Origin: TMED14 sp041179465
Lineage (GTDB): Bacteria; Bacteroidota; Bacteroidia; Flavobacteriales; Schleiferiaceae
NCBI GenBank assembly: GCA_041179465.1
Contig: JBEGTJ010000061.1
Location: 1 to 9,206, forward strand
Direction: 5' to 3'
DNA length: 9,206 nucleotides
The notes under the pieces were generated by a model, which made no database searches, had not been told where the DNA came from, and was given only the letters and a program-made list of their open reading frames with translations. The stretch's first letter is position 1. Every line of letters begins with the position of its first letter. Shown here one piece after another: positions 1 to 6,085 of the stretch. Made by a program: the position numbers and the translations under genes.

Positions 1-645
1 CAAGGCTTCGGCGGCCGGCATGTGCAGGTGCAGACCGAGGGGCGTATTCTCGGCCGAAGTCCGCACCGCCGCAACCACGTCGCGAAGGCTCTGGGGCGTC
101 GCGCTGCCGACGGTATCGCTCACCGAAAGCACGCTAGGCTGCCAGCGATCCACCGCCTTTTGCGTCCAATCCGCTACCAGATCAAGCGTGTTTGGCTCGC
201 CGTAGGGATTGCCAAAGGCCATCGAAAGGTAGACCACGACCTCTTTGCCCGCATCGTGCGCGCGCTGCAGGGCGGGCGTCCAATCGTCCAAAACCTGGAG
301 CTTGCTGCGGTTGGTGTTGCGAAGCTGAAACTGCTCGCTGATGGAGAACGGAACGCCCACCACGTCCACCGCCGGATGCTCCACGGCTCGATCGATACCT
401 TGAGGATTGGCCGCGATGACGAGAAATTTGTTGCTACCCTTGTCGGGCACCAGGGCGTCGAGCACCTCGGCCGAATCGGCCATTTGGGGAATCGCTTGGG
501 GCGACACGAAGCTCGCCACGTCGAGGTAGTCAAAGCCCACCGGGAGCAGCCGCTTCAGGTAGGCGATTTTGTCCTTCGTGGCAAAGACTGTCGGATAGCC
601 CTGCATCGCGTCGCGCGGGCACTCGACCCAGATCAGGCGTTCCAT
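1..645 (-). CDS. Hydroxymethylglutaryl-CoA lyase, 3' part beyond the left edge
   Basis: This protein should cleave 3-hydroxy-3-methylglutaryl-CoA to acetoacetate and acetyl-CoA, the last step of leucine breakdown, in the cytosol (family called mvaB or HMGCL elsewhere). The visible 215 residues read as an HMGL-like TIM barrel. Residues 10-16 are PRDAMQG, with the catalytic Arg11-Asp12 pair and Gln15. Asp42 precedes SFVSP and PQMAD at 45-57, where the human enzyme has Glu72. SMAFGNPYGE lies at 141-150, SDTVG at 176-180, and the metal-binding His206-x-His208 close to the edge. The Asp that usually follows the second His is Met here. The loop with the catalytic Cys lies outside the window, so activity cannot be confirmed. 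The ATG at 645 lies inside the end of pyrD (13-base overlap, different frame), which suggests cotranscription and coupled translation. No Shine-Dalgarno site is seen. Related HMGL-like aldolases such as isopropylmalate or citramalate synthases are less likely given the SFVSP and PQMAD signatures. Confidence 0.88.
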   Translation of the reverse strand, partial: MERLIWVECPRDAMQGYPTVFATKDKIAYLKRLLPVGFDYLDVASFVSPQAIPQMADSAEVLDALVPDKGSNKFLVIAANPQGIDRAVEHPAVDVVGVPFSISEQFQLRNTNRSKLQVLDDWTPALQRAHDAGKEVVVYLSMAFGNPYGEPNTLDLVADWTQKAVDRWQPSVLSVSDTVGSATPQSLRDVVAAVRTSAENTPLGLHLHMPAAEAL

Positions 646-1661
646 GCGGCGGCGAGTTGACGGACCATGGCGGGCCCTTCGTAGACTAAGCCTGAATAGA
701 CTTGAACGAGGTCCGCCCCGGCACTGAGCTTGTCCTTCACGTCCTGGGCGGTGCGCACGCCTCCTACGCCGATCACTGAAGCGGAACTTCCGACCGCCTC
801 GCGCACCCACTCCACGACTTCGGTCGAACGACGGGTGAGCGGAGCCCCACTGAGTCCGCCAGTGCCTATGGCGTCAATGCGGGATTGCGGGGTGCGAAGG
901 CCGCCGCGACCTACCGTGGTGTTCGTGGCAATGATGCCTTTGAGGCCGCATTCCACGGCCAGGGCCGCCGTGCGCTGCACGTGCTCTTTGCTGGAGTCGG
1001 GATCAATTTTCACGGCTACCGGTTTGCCTCCGAGGCGCTTGGCCTCGTTGGCCACGGCCTCCAGCAGTGCGCGCATACTGGCTTCGGACTGCAGGTCCCG
1101 CAACCCCGGCGTGTTGGGCGACGATACGTTGACGGCGATGTAGTCCACCACCGCGTACACGGCGTTCAAGGCCGCCAGGTAGTCGTCAACCGCTTGTTCG
1201 TTGGCGGTGGTTTTGTTGCGTCCGATGTTGCCGCCCACGATGAGGTTGCGGTGCTTGGAGGCCTTGATTCGTTGTGCGGCCGCTTCGGCTCCCCCGTTGT
1301 TGAATCCCATGCGGTTAATCAGGGCTTGGTCCTCGGGCAGGCGGAACATGCGCGGCTTCGGGTTGCCCGGCTGGGGCCGCGGGGTGACGGTGCCAATTTC
1401 AAGGTGGCTGAAGCCGAGCGCCTCCCAGGCGCGAAGGGCAACGGCGTTCTTGTCCATTCCGGCAGCCAGCCCAAGGGGGTGGCGAAAAGTCAATCCCATG
1501 GCCTGAACGGGGGCGTCGGGTACCGAGCCCACGGCCGCACGGAGGGCGGCCGTGGTGATTCCGCTCTGGGAAGCAAATTGAAGTCCGCGCAGGGCCAAAT
1601 TGTGGGCGCGCTCAGCGGAAAGCTGAAAAAGCAAGGGACGGATCAGCGAAGAATACATCAT
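633..1661 (-). CDS. pyrD: Dihydroorotate dehydrogenase (quinone), class 2
   Basis: This enzyme oxidises dihydroorotate to orotate with FMN and passes the electrons to membrane quinone, the fourth step of de novo UMP synthesis. The N-terminal extension before the barrel (roughly residues 1-45, SSLIRPLLFQLSAERAHNLA) is the membrane-associating helix region typical of class 2. GLAAGMDKNA, EIGTVTPRPQPGNP and INRMGFNN follow in the usual order. VSSPNTPGLR at 179-188 holds the catalytic Ser181, which marks class 2 (class 1 has Cys). The FMN-phosphate segments GGLSG, GVGGV and QVYSGLVYEGP are all present. The length of 342 residues is normal. I chose the ATG at 1661. A GTG two codons upstream (1667) and a second ATG at 1658 are alternatives, but a TACCTTTG box ends at 1670 and makes the 1661 or 1658 start the best fit. 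The gene diverges from smpB, and its end overlaps the downstream lyase, so the two probably form an operon. Confidence 0.96.
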   Translation of the reverse strand: MMYSSLIRPLLFQLSAERAHNLALRGLQFASQSGITTAALRAAVGSVPDAPVQAMGLTFRHPLGLAAGMDKNAVALRAWEALGFSHLEIGTVTPRPQPGNPKPRMFRLPEDQALINRMGFNNGGAEAAAQRIKASKHRNLIVGGNIGRNKTTANEQAVDDYLAALNAVYAVVDYIAVNVSSPNTPGLRDLQSEASMRALLEAVANEAKRLGGKPVAVKIDPDSSKEHVQRTAALAVECGLKGIIATNTTVGRGGLRTPQSRIDAIGTGGLSGAPLTRRSTEVVEWVREAVGSSASVIGVGGVRTAQDVKDKLSAGADLVQVYSGLVYEGPAMVRQLAAAWNA

Positions 1662-1669
1662 GGGCACCT

Positions 1670-1677
1670 CAAAGGTA
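1670..1677 (-). promoter_or_regulatory. Probable -7 box of pyrD (TACCTTTG)
   Basis: Read on the minus strand this is TACCTTTG, a perfect match to the Bacteroidota -7 consensus TAnnTTTG. Only 8 bases separate it from the ATG at 1661, so the transcript would start at or just before the start codon. No clear TTTG -33 element lies at the usual distance upstream; that part is missing or degenerate. Confidence 0.5.
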
Positions 1678-1687
1678 GCGTCGGGGT

Positions 1688-1695
1688 TAGATTTG
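1688..1695 (+). promoter_or_regulatory. Probable -7 box of smpB (TAGATTTG)
   Basis: TAGATTTG matches TAnnTTTG perfectly and ends 4 bases before the smpB ATG at 1700. This predicts a leaderless or nearly leaderless mRNA. It sits back to back with the pyrD box, 10 bases apart, in a 38-bp divergent gap. No obvious -33 TTTG is visible. Confidence 0.5.
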
Positions 1696-1699
1696 CAGC

Positions 1700-2137
1700 A
1701 TGAATCCGGTCATTCAAAACCGCCGTGCGCGCTACGAATACGTCCTCGAGGAGGAATTCACGGCCGGCATCATGCTGGCCGGGACCGAGGTCAAGGCCCT
1801 GCGCGACGGCAAGGCCAATCTGAGCGACGCCTACGCCTACGTTTCAGAGGCCGGAGAGGTTTGGATCAAAAACCTGCACATTTCCGAGTTTAAGTTCGGC
1901 ACCTACGCCAACCACGCACCCCTTCGCGAACGCAAGCTGCTGCTGAAGAAAAACGAGCTTAAGAAAATTCGCAAAGAGCTGCAAAACAATGGAATAACCC
2001 TGATACCATTGAAGCTTTACTTTAGTTCTCGAGGATGGGCCAAGTTGGACATCGCTTTAGCCAAGGGCAAGAAGTTTTACGACAAGCGCGCGAGCATCAA
2101 GGAGCGCGACATCGACCGCGACGCTGCGCGGGAATAG
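1700..2137 (+). CDS. smpB: SsrA-binding protein SmpB
   Basis: SmpB binds tmRNA (SsrA) and brings it to ribosomes stalled on broken mRNA, allowing trans-translation and tagging of the unfinished peptide. The 145-residue protein shows the whole family signature. NRRARYEY is at 7-14, then AGTEVKALRDGKANLSDAY (about 27-45), which forms part of the OB-fold beta barrel. HISEF (60-64) and YANHAPLRERKLLL (69-82) follow, then the ITLIPLKLYFSSRGWAKLDI segment (104-123). ALAKGKKFYDKR (124-135) and a basic tail KERDIDRDAARE complete it; the tail is the part that becomes helical in the decoding centre. Length is typical for Bacteroidota. The ATG start is supported by the conserved N-terminus and the promoter box just upstream. 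Its stop codon directly abuts the pcm stop codon. The tmRNA gene itself is not in this window. Confidence 0.97.
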   Translation: MNPVIQNRRARYEYVLEEEFTAGIMLAGTEVKALRDGKANLSDAYAYVSEAGEVWIKNLHISEFKFGTYANHAPLRERKLLLKKNELKKIRKELQNNGITLIPLKLYFSSRGWAKLDIALAKGKKFYDKRASIKERDIDRDAARE

Positions 2138-2156
2138 CTATCGTTGCGTCGCAACG
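2118..2156. terminator. Possible shared hairpin over the smpB and pcm ends
   Basis: An inverted repeat GCGACGC (2118-2124) / GCGTCGC (2146-2152) spans both stop codons. Its right arm overlaps a tighter 6-bp hairpin CGTTGC-GTC-GCAACG (2142-2156). The two folds are mutually exclusive. Neither is followed by a real T-tract, so this is at best a weak or bidirectional transcription-stop signal. It lies almost entirely within coding sequence. Confidence 0.25.
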
Positions 2157-2797
2157 TCCTTGAGCATAGGCACAAAGCGAAAACTGCCCAGATCTTCGTG
2201 AATCCAGCTTGCGTCCGGTCCACGGCGCACGCGCAGCATGCGCTGTTCCGCCTCGACGTCGCCCACAGGCACCACCAGTACGCCCTCAGGAGCCAGCTGC
2301 TCCAGCAAATCGCGGGGAAGTTCCGGAGCGGCCGCCGTGATTAGAATCCCGTCAAACGGCGCAAATGCCGGCAAACCTTTGTAGCCGTCTCCGAATTTTT
2401 GCGTAATGCGGCGCATGCCCAGTTCGGCGAGCAACCGCTTGCTGAAGTCAAACAGCGCTTTTTGGCGCTCAATGGTGAAGACCTTGTAGCCCATCTCTTC
2501 GAGTACGGCAGCCTGGTAGCCCGAACCGGTGCCGATTTCGAGAATTTTGGCGCCTTCGGGTAGGTTCAGCGCACTCGACTGCACGGCCACCGTGTAAGGC
2601 TGCGAAATGGTTTGTCCCGCCGCAATGGGAAACGCCACGTCTTGGTAGGCAAATTCTTCAAACGAACTCTCGAGAAAAACGTGCCGCGGGATGCGCCCCA
2701 TGGCCGCCAAAACCCGCTCGTTATCAATGCCTTTGGCGCGCAAAAGAGCCATGAGCTGCTGGCGCTGGCCTTGGTGTCGGGGCAAATCGGGAGTCAC
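2138..2797 (-). CDS. pcm: Protein-L-isoaspartate O-methyltransferase
   Basis: This cytosolic enzyme uses S-adenosylmethionine to methylate isoaspartyl residues that arise by protein ageing, which starts their repair. It has the PCMT family order. GIDNERVLAAM comes first, then RIPRHVF and the substrate-binding AGQTISQPYTVA (TISQPY at 63-68). The SAM-binding motif I, LEIGTGSGYQ, is at 86-95. FGDGYKGL, PFDGILITAAAPELP and the C-terminal RFVPM at 207-211 follow. The start is uncertain. The reading frame opens at a TTG at 2812, but that would place a promoter-like TACTTTCG (2809-2802) inside the gene. The GTG at 2797 lies 4 bases after that box, leaves a short lead-in before the RHQGQRQQL helix as I expect for Pcm proteins, and gives 219 residues. 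The gene converges on smpB with no spacer and diverges from the lipoprotein gene. Confidence 0.94.
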   Translation of the reverse strand: MTPDLPRHQGQRQQLMALLRAKGIDNERVLAAMGRIPRHVFLESSFEEFAYQDVAFPIAAGQTISQPYTVAVQSSALNLPEGAKILEIGTGSGYQAAVLEEMGYKVFTIERQKALFDFSKRLLAELGMRRITQKFGDGYKGLPAFAPFDGILITAAAPELPRDLLEQLAPEGVLVVPVGDVEAEQRMLRVRRGPDASWIHEDLGSFRFVPMLKDVATQR

Positions 2798-2801
2798 GGG
2801 C

Positions 2802-2809
2802 CGAAAGTA
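2802..2809 (-). promoter_or_regulatory. Possible -7 box of pcm (TACTTTCG)
   Basis: On the minus strand TACTTTCG matches TAnnTTTG at all but one position and lies 4 bases before the GTG at 2797. A second near-match on the same strand, TACGGTTG (2817-2810), overlaps the opposite-strand lipoprotein box. Either could drive pcm; the sequence alone does not decide. Confidence 0.3.
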
Positions 2810-2815
2810 CAACCG

Positions 2816-2823
2816 TACCTTTG
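2816..2823 (+). promoter_or_regulatory. Probable -7 box of the lipoprotein gene (TACCTTTG)
   Basis: TACCTTTG is a perfect TAnnTTTG match and is identical to the pyrD box. It ends 6 bases before the ATG at 2830. It would serve the lipoprotein and, by readthrough, the sugar transferase. No clear -33 TTTG is seen. Confidence 0.5.
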
Positions 2824-2829
2824 GCCGGT

Positions 2830-3729
2830 ATGCGAAACCTCCGGCTTTTTTTCAACGCCCTGAACGCGGCGGCGGCCCTGGGAATTCTGGCCCTAACCGC
2901 GGCCTGCGAACCCAAGGAGGCCAAACCCGTAGTGTACCTGAGCATTGACAGCTTGACGCTCAAGCCCGACCCCGCTCGGGGTACGTCCAGTGCGCACGTG
3001 CGCTCAGTGTGGGTAGAATCTGAGGGGATATACTACGGGGTTTTTCCGCTTCCCGCGCGGATTCCCTTGCCCGTGAGCAACCCCAACGCCACCGTGCGGC
3101 TTTATCCGGGCGTGGAGGTCAACGGAATCAGCAGCTTCCAAGCGCAGTACGAGTTTTACCAGCCCTACGAGCGCGCGCTCAACAGCAGTTTTGGCTCGAC
3201 GGTGTCGTGGCCGCCCGCAACTCCCGCAGTTCTCGAATACGAACCGTGGGCCAACGTCGTAATTGTGGAGGACTTTGAGGCTGCAGGCATTCAGTTTGCG
3301 CCCAGTCCGCGCAGCGATACCGTGTGGACCCGAACAACTTCCGAACGCTTTCCGGCCCCTTCGGGCGAATCCAACAGCAGCAGCGGCATGGTCATCATGC
3401 GGCCGGGCCAGCAAATTTTTGAGGCCATCACGCAGCAGGCCTACACCCTTCCCCGCGGCGGAAGCAATGTGTACTTAGAGTTCAACTACAAGTCGACGAT
3501 GCCGTTTAGCCTGGGGGTCGTGGCCAATCAGCCCGGCCAAACCACCCAGCAGCCCACGGTTACGTTCCGCGACAAGGCGCAGTGGTCCAAGGCCTACGTC
3601 AACCTGGTTACCGAGGTTTCGGGATTTCCCAACGCCCTGAACTTTAACCTCTACCTGGGAGCCGTGCGCACTCGGCCGGATCGAGCCGACACGCTCTGGG
3701 TAGACAATTTTAAGCTCGTATACCGGTGA
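2830..3729 (+). CDS. Lipoprotein of unknown function
   Basis: I do not recognise a named family. The 299-residue protein begins MRNLRLF followed by a hydrophobic stretch rich in Ala and Leu and a lipobox-like LTAAC, which makes Cys26 the likely lipidated residue. The next residues are EPKE, so it should leave the inner membrane; surface exposure is possible but unproven. The remainder looks all-beta. Residues about 33-135 form a first region with short alternating strands (YLSID, VRSVWV, YEFYQPY). Residues about 140-299 resemble a jelly-roll, carbohydrate-binding-like fold: VVIVEDFEAAG, YLEFNYKS, FSLGVV, WSKAYVNL, FNLYLGA and a final WVDNFKLVYR. There is no evident catalytic motif. An in-frame TTG at 2821 is a possible longer start, but the ATG at 2830 gives a normal signal peptide and follows the promoter box. 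The stop overlaps the start of the sugar transferase (GTGA), so a role with surface glycan is an inference from context. Confidence 0.85.
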   Translation: MRNLRLFFNALNAAAALGILALTAACEPKEAKPVVYLSIDSLTLKPDPARGTSSAHVRSVWVESEGIYYGVFPLPARIPLPVSNPNATVRLYPGVEVNGISSFQAQYEFYQPYERALNSSFGSTVSWPPATPAVLEYEPWANVVIVEDFEAAGIQFAPSPRSDTVWTRTTSERFPAPSGESNSSSGMVIMRPGQQIFEAITQQAYTLPRGGSNVYLEFNYKSTMPFSLGVVANQPGQTTQQPTVTFRDKAQWSKAYVNLVTEVSGFPNALNFNLYLGAVRTRPDRADTLWVDNFKLVYR

Positions 3730-5159
3730 GCCCTCGGAGCCCGCTTCTTCGCAAAATTCAGCGGCGCTACACGATGGCGTACGTACTTGCGGATGCGCTG
3801 GCTGCCGGCGTTGCCTACACCTGGCTGTACGACTACCGCAAGTCGGTGGCCGAGCCCGCCCGCTTCGGCCTGACCGAGCTCGAATGGGATTCGTTTTACC
3901 CCATTGGCTTGGGAATCACGGCTTTGCTGTGGATTGGCACGATGGCGATGGTGGGGCTTTACCAAAGCGTGCTGCGCAAATCGCGCCTTACCGAGCTGAG
4001 CCGTTTGGTTCAGGTCGGTTGCCTGTTCGTGATCAGCTACTTTCTGATGTTTTTGCTGGACGATTACGTGAAAAGCTACCAGAACTACTGGGGCGAAATT
4101 CAGCGGTTTGGCGGCGGAATTTTGGTGATGAGCCTTGCGCTTCGCTTGGTCTTGGGCACCCACCTGCGCTGGAAGATCACGCAGAAGAAAATCCACTTCC
4201 CCACCCTGCTGATCGGAGAGCGGGCGCTGCTCGAACAGCAGTGGGCGAAATTGGAATCCCACGCCTCGGCTTCGGGCGAAGTGCTGGCCGGCTGGATGTC
4301 GGCCTTGGGTTCAAGTTCGGAGGCGCCGTGCTGCAGCCTTCCGCACCTTGGGCCGGCGCGCGACGTGGCCCTATGGGCGGAGCGCTTGAGCATTGAAGAC
4401 GTCGTGGTCGCCCTCCCCCCTACGGAACACCAACAGCTTACGCCGATTTTGCTGGAACTGGAGCAACTCAAGGTGCGGATCTTTATGATTCCCGACACCT
4501 ACGGCATTTTGTCGGGCATGGTGGGACTGGATGAACACGGGGTTCCGCTCATGGAATGGCACCACGAGCCCATGGACGCCTGGCAGCGCAACAGCAAGCG
4601 CGCCGTGGATATGGTCCTTTCGGCGATGGCCCTCCTCGTGCTTGCCCCCGTGCTGGCCGCCGTCGCGGTTGCGGTGCGGCGCACGCCGGGTCCGGTATTT
4701 TTTACCCAAGAACGCTTGGGCCGGGGTGCCAAGCGCTTTCAAATTGTCAAGTTTCGCACCATGCGGGTGGACGCCGAGGCACAGGGCCCGCAGCTTTCCA
4801 GCGAAGAGGATCCGCGTATTACCCCCGTGGGGCGCGTGCTGCGCAAGTACCGGCTGGACGAGCTGCCGCAGTTTTGGAACGTCTTGGTGGGCGACATGAG
4901 CATTGTCGGACCCCGGCCCGAACGCGCGCATTTTGCCGAGCAAATTCTCGCCCGCGCTCCGCAGTACCGCCACGTGTACAAGGTTCGCCCGGGCATCACG
5001 AGCTGGGGCATGGTCCGCTTTGGGTACGCCAGCACCGTCGACGAGATGATACGGCGCATGGAATTTGACCTGCTGTACATCGAAAACATGTCTTGGCGCA
5101 ACGACCTCAAGGTTTTGGTGTACACGGTTTGGACCGTGCTCAAAGGACGCGGAAAGTAG
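3726..5159 (+). CDS. Polyprenyl-phosphate sugar-phosphate transferase (glycan initiation)
   Basis: This membrane enzyme should move a sugar-1-phosphate from a nucleotide sugar to undecaprenyl phosphate, the first step in assembling a surface polysaccharide or other glycan. The 477-residue protein has the WbaP-like long layout. Four predicted membrane helices lie near 17-35, 57-79, 94-112 and 126-146, followed by a soluble Rossmann-like middle region (about 155-280). The catalytic bacterial sugar transferase domain begins at KRAVDM (291-296) with a re-entrant hydrophobic helix (296-315). PGPVFFTQERLG, KFRTMR (342-347), the catalytic Asp378-Glu379 in RLDELPQFWNVL, GDMSIVGPRPER and VRPGITSW follow. 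The GTG start at 3726 overlaps the lipoprotein stop by four bases, which suggests coupling. An in-frame ATG at 3774 just before the first helix is an alternative. No other polysaccharide gene is nearby, so the sugar and final product are unknown. Confidence 0.93.
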   Translation: MSPRSPLLRKIQRRYTMAYVLADALAAGVAYTWLYDYRKSVAEPARFGLTELEWDSFYPIGLGITALLWIGTMAMVGLYQSVLRKSRLTELSRLVQVGCLFVISYFLMFLLDDYVKSYQNYWGEIQRFGGGILVMSLALRLVLGTHLRWKITQKKIHFPTLLIGERALLEQQWAKLESHASASGEVLAGWMSALGSSSEAPCCSLPHLGPARDVALWAERLSIEDVVVALPPTEHQQLTPILLELEQLKVRIFMIPDTYGILSGMVGLDEHGVPLMEWHHEPMDAWQRNSKRAVDMVLSAMALLVLAPVLAAVAVAVRRTPGPVFFTQERLGRGAKRFQIVKFRTMRVDAEAQGPQLSSEEDPRITPVGRVLRKYRLDELPQFWNVLVGDMSIVGPRPERAHFAEQILARAPQYRHVYKVRPGITSWGMVRFGYASTVDEMIRRMEFDLLYIENMSWRNDLKVLVYTVWTVLKGRGK

Positions 5160-5170
5160 GCTTCAGGCCG

Positions 5171-5178
5171 TACTTTTA
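5171..5178 (+). promoter_or_regulatory. Possible -7 box of the hydroxyacyl-CoA dehydrogenase gene (TACTTTTA)
   Basis: TACTTTTA agrees with TAnnTTTG except for the last base and ends 4 bases before the ATG at 5183, the same geometry as smpB. It lies in the 23-bp gap after the sugar transferase, so the dehydrogenase may have its own start of transcription rather than depend on the upstream genes. Confidence 0.35.
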
Positions 5179-5182
5179 GGGC

Positions 5183-6070
5183 ATGAAGCACTGTACCGTA
5201 CTCGGCGCAGGCACGATGGGCAACGGAATCGCCCACGTGTTCGCCACCAGCGGATGGAACGTCTCGCTGTTTGACATCAGCGCGCCCGCCTTGGAGCGCG
5301 CCCTAGCCACCATCACCAAGAATTTAGAGCGCCAAGTGGCCAAAGAACTGCTGACCGCCGAGGCGGCCGCAGCGGCCGTGGCGCGCATCCGAACGCACAC
5401 CGATTTGGCGGCGGCCGTTTCGGGTTCCGCGCTGGTGGTCGAGGCCGCTACCGAAAACGTCGAAATCAAACTCAAGTTGTTCGCGCAGCTCGACGAACTG
5501 TGCGCGCCCGAGACCCTGCTCGCGTCGAACACCTCGTCGATTGCCATCGGCCGAATTGCGGCGGCGACCAAGCGTCCCGACCAGGTCATCGGAATGCACT
5601 TTATGAATCCGGTTCCGGTGATGAAGCTGGTCGAGGTCATCCGGGGCTACAAGACCTCAGACGCGACGGCGTCTACGGTGGCCGACATCAGCCGCCAATT
5701 GGGTAAAATCCCCGTGGAATGCAACGACTATCCGGGATTCGTCGCCAACCGCATCCTCATGCCGATGATCAACGAAGCCATTGAAGCGCTTCAAACGGGC
5801 GTAGGAAGCGTGGAAGCCATCGATTCCATTATGAAGCTGGGCATGGCGCACCCCATGGGACCCTTGCAGCTGGCCGACTTTATCGGCTTGGACGTGTGCC
5901 TTAGCATCTTGCGCGTACTCCACGAGGGCCTTGGACAGCCCAAGTACGCTCCCAACCCGCTTCTCGTGGCCATGGTCACCGCGGGCGACCTCGGAGTGAA
6001 GTCCGGGCGCGGATTTTACGACTACGCGAACGGAACCAAAGACGCTCCCGTCGCCCCTAACTTTAACTAA
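5183..6070 (+). CDS. hbd: 3-hydroxybutyryl-CoA dehydrogenase
   Basis: This is a soluble NAD(P)-dependent enzyme interconverting 3-hydroxybutyryl-CoA and acetoacetyl-CoA, used in butanoate metabolism and short-chain beta-oxidation. The 295 residues are normal for the free-standing (non-fused) bacterial type. The nucleotide-binding GAGTMGNGIA is at about 8-17 and an Asp ends strand 2 in SLFDIS. VVEAATENVEIK and SNTSS follow. The catalytic His139 lies in MHFMNPVPVMKLVE with its partner Glu151. PGFVANRI, with Asn189, joins the NAD domain to the helical C-terminal domain (about 187-283). That domain contains DSIMKLGMAHPMGPLQLADFIGLD (positions about 214-237) and the closing KSGRGFYDY. It could equally be named paaH or fadB2, and the chain-length preference cannot be read from sequence. 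The gap to the next gene is 15 bases. Confidence 0.94.
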   Translation: MKHCTVLGAGTMGNGIAHVFATSGWNVSLFDISAPALERALATITKNLERQVAKELLTAEAAAAAVARIRTHTDLAAAVSGSALVVEAATENVEIKLKLFAQLDELCAPETLLASNTSSIAIGRIAAATKRPDQVIGMHFMNPVPVMKLVEVIRGYKTSDATASTVADISRQLGKIPVECNDYPGFVANRILMPMINEAIEALQTGVGSVEAIDSIMKLGMAHPMGPLQLADFIGLDVCLSILRVLHEGLGQPKYAPNPLLVAMVTAGDLGVKSGRGFYDYANGTKDAPVAPNFN

Positions 6071-6085
6071 CCTTCTCGGAACCTC

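Noticed and set aside
22..660. 212-codon open frame on the plus strand opposite the lyase
   Set aside because: The opposite strand reads as a clear HMG-CoA lyase with conserved motifs from its first residues; this frame is its antisense shadow.
1661..1667. GAGGTG before the pyrD ATG as a Shine-Dalgarno site
   Set aside because: The resemblance is short, it overlaps the GTG codon and directly follows the TAnnTTTG box, and if the mRNA starts near the ATG it would not be transcribed. Other genes here lack such sites.
6058..6065. TAACTTTA as a promoter for the C1B peptidase gene
   Set aside because: It misses the final G of the consensus, lies 20 bases before the ATG unlike the 4-8 seen elsewhere, and overlaps the hbd stop region. 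Possible, but not supported enough to list.
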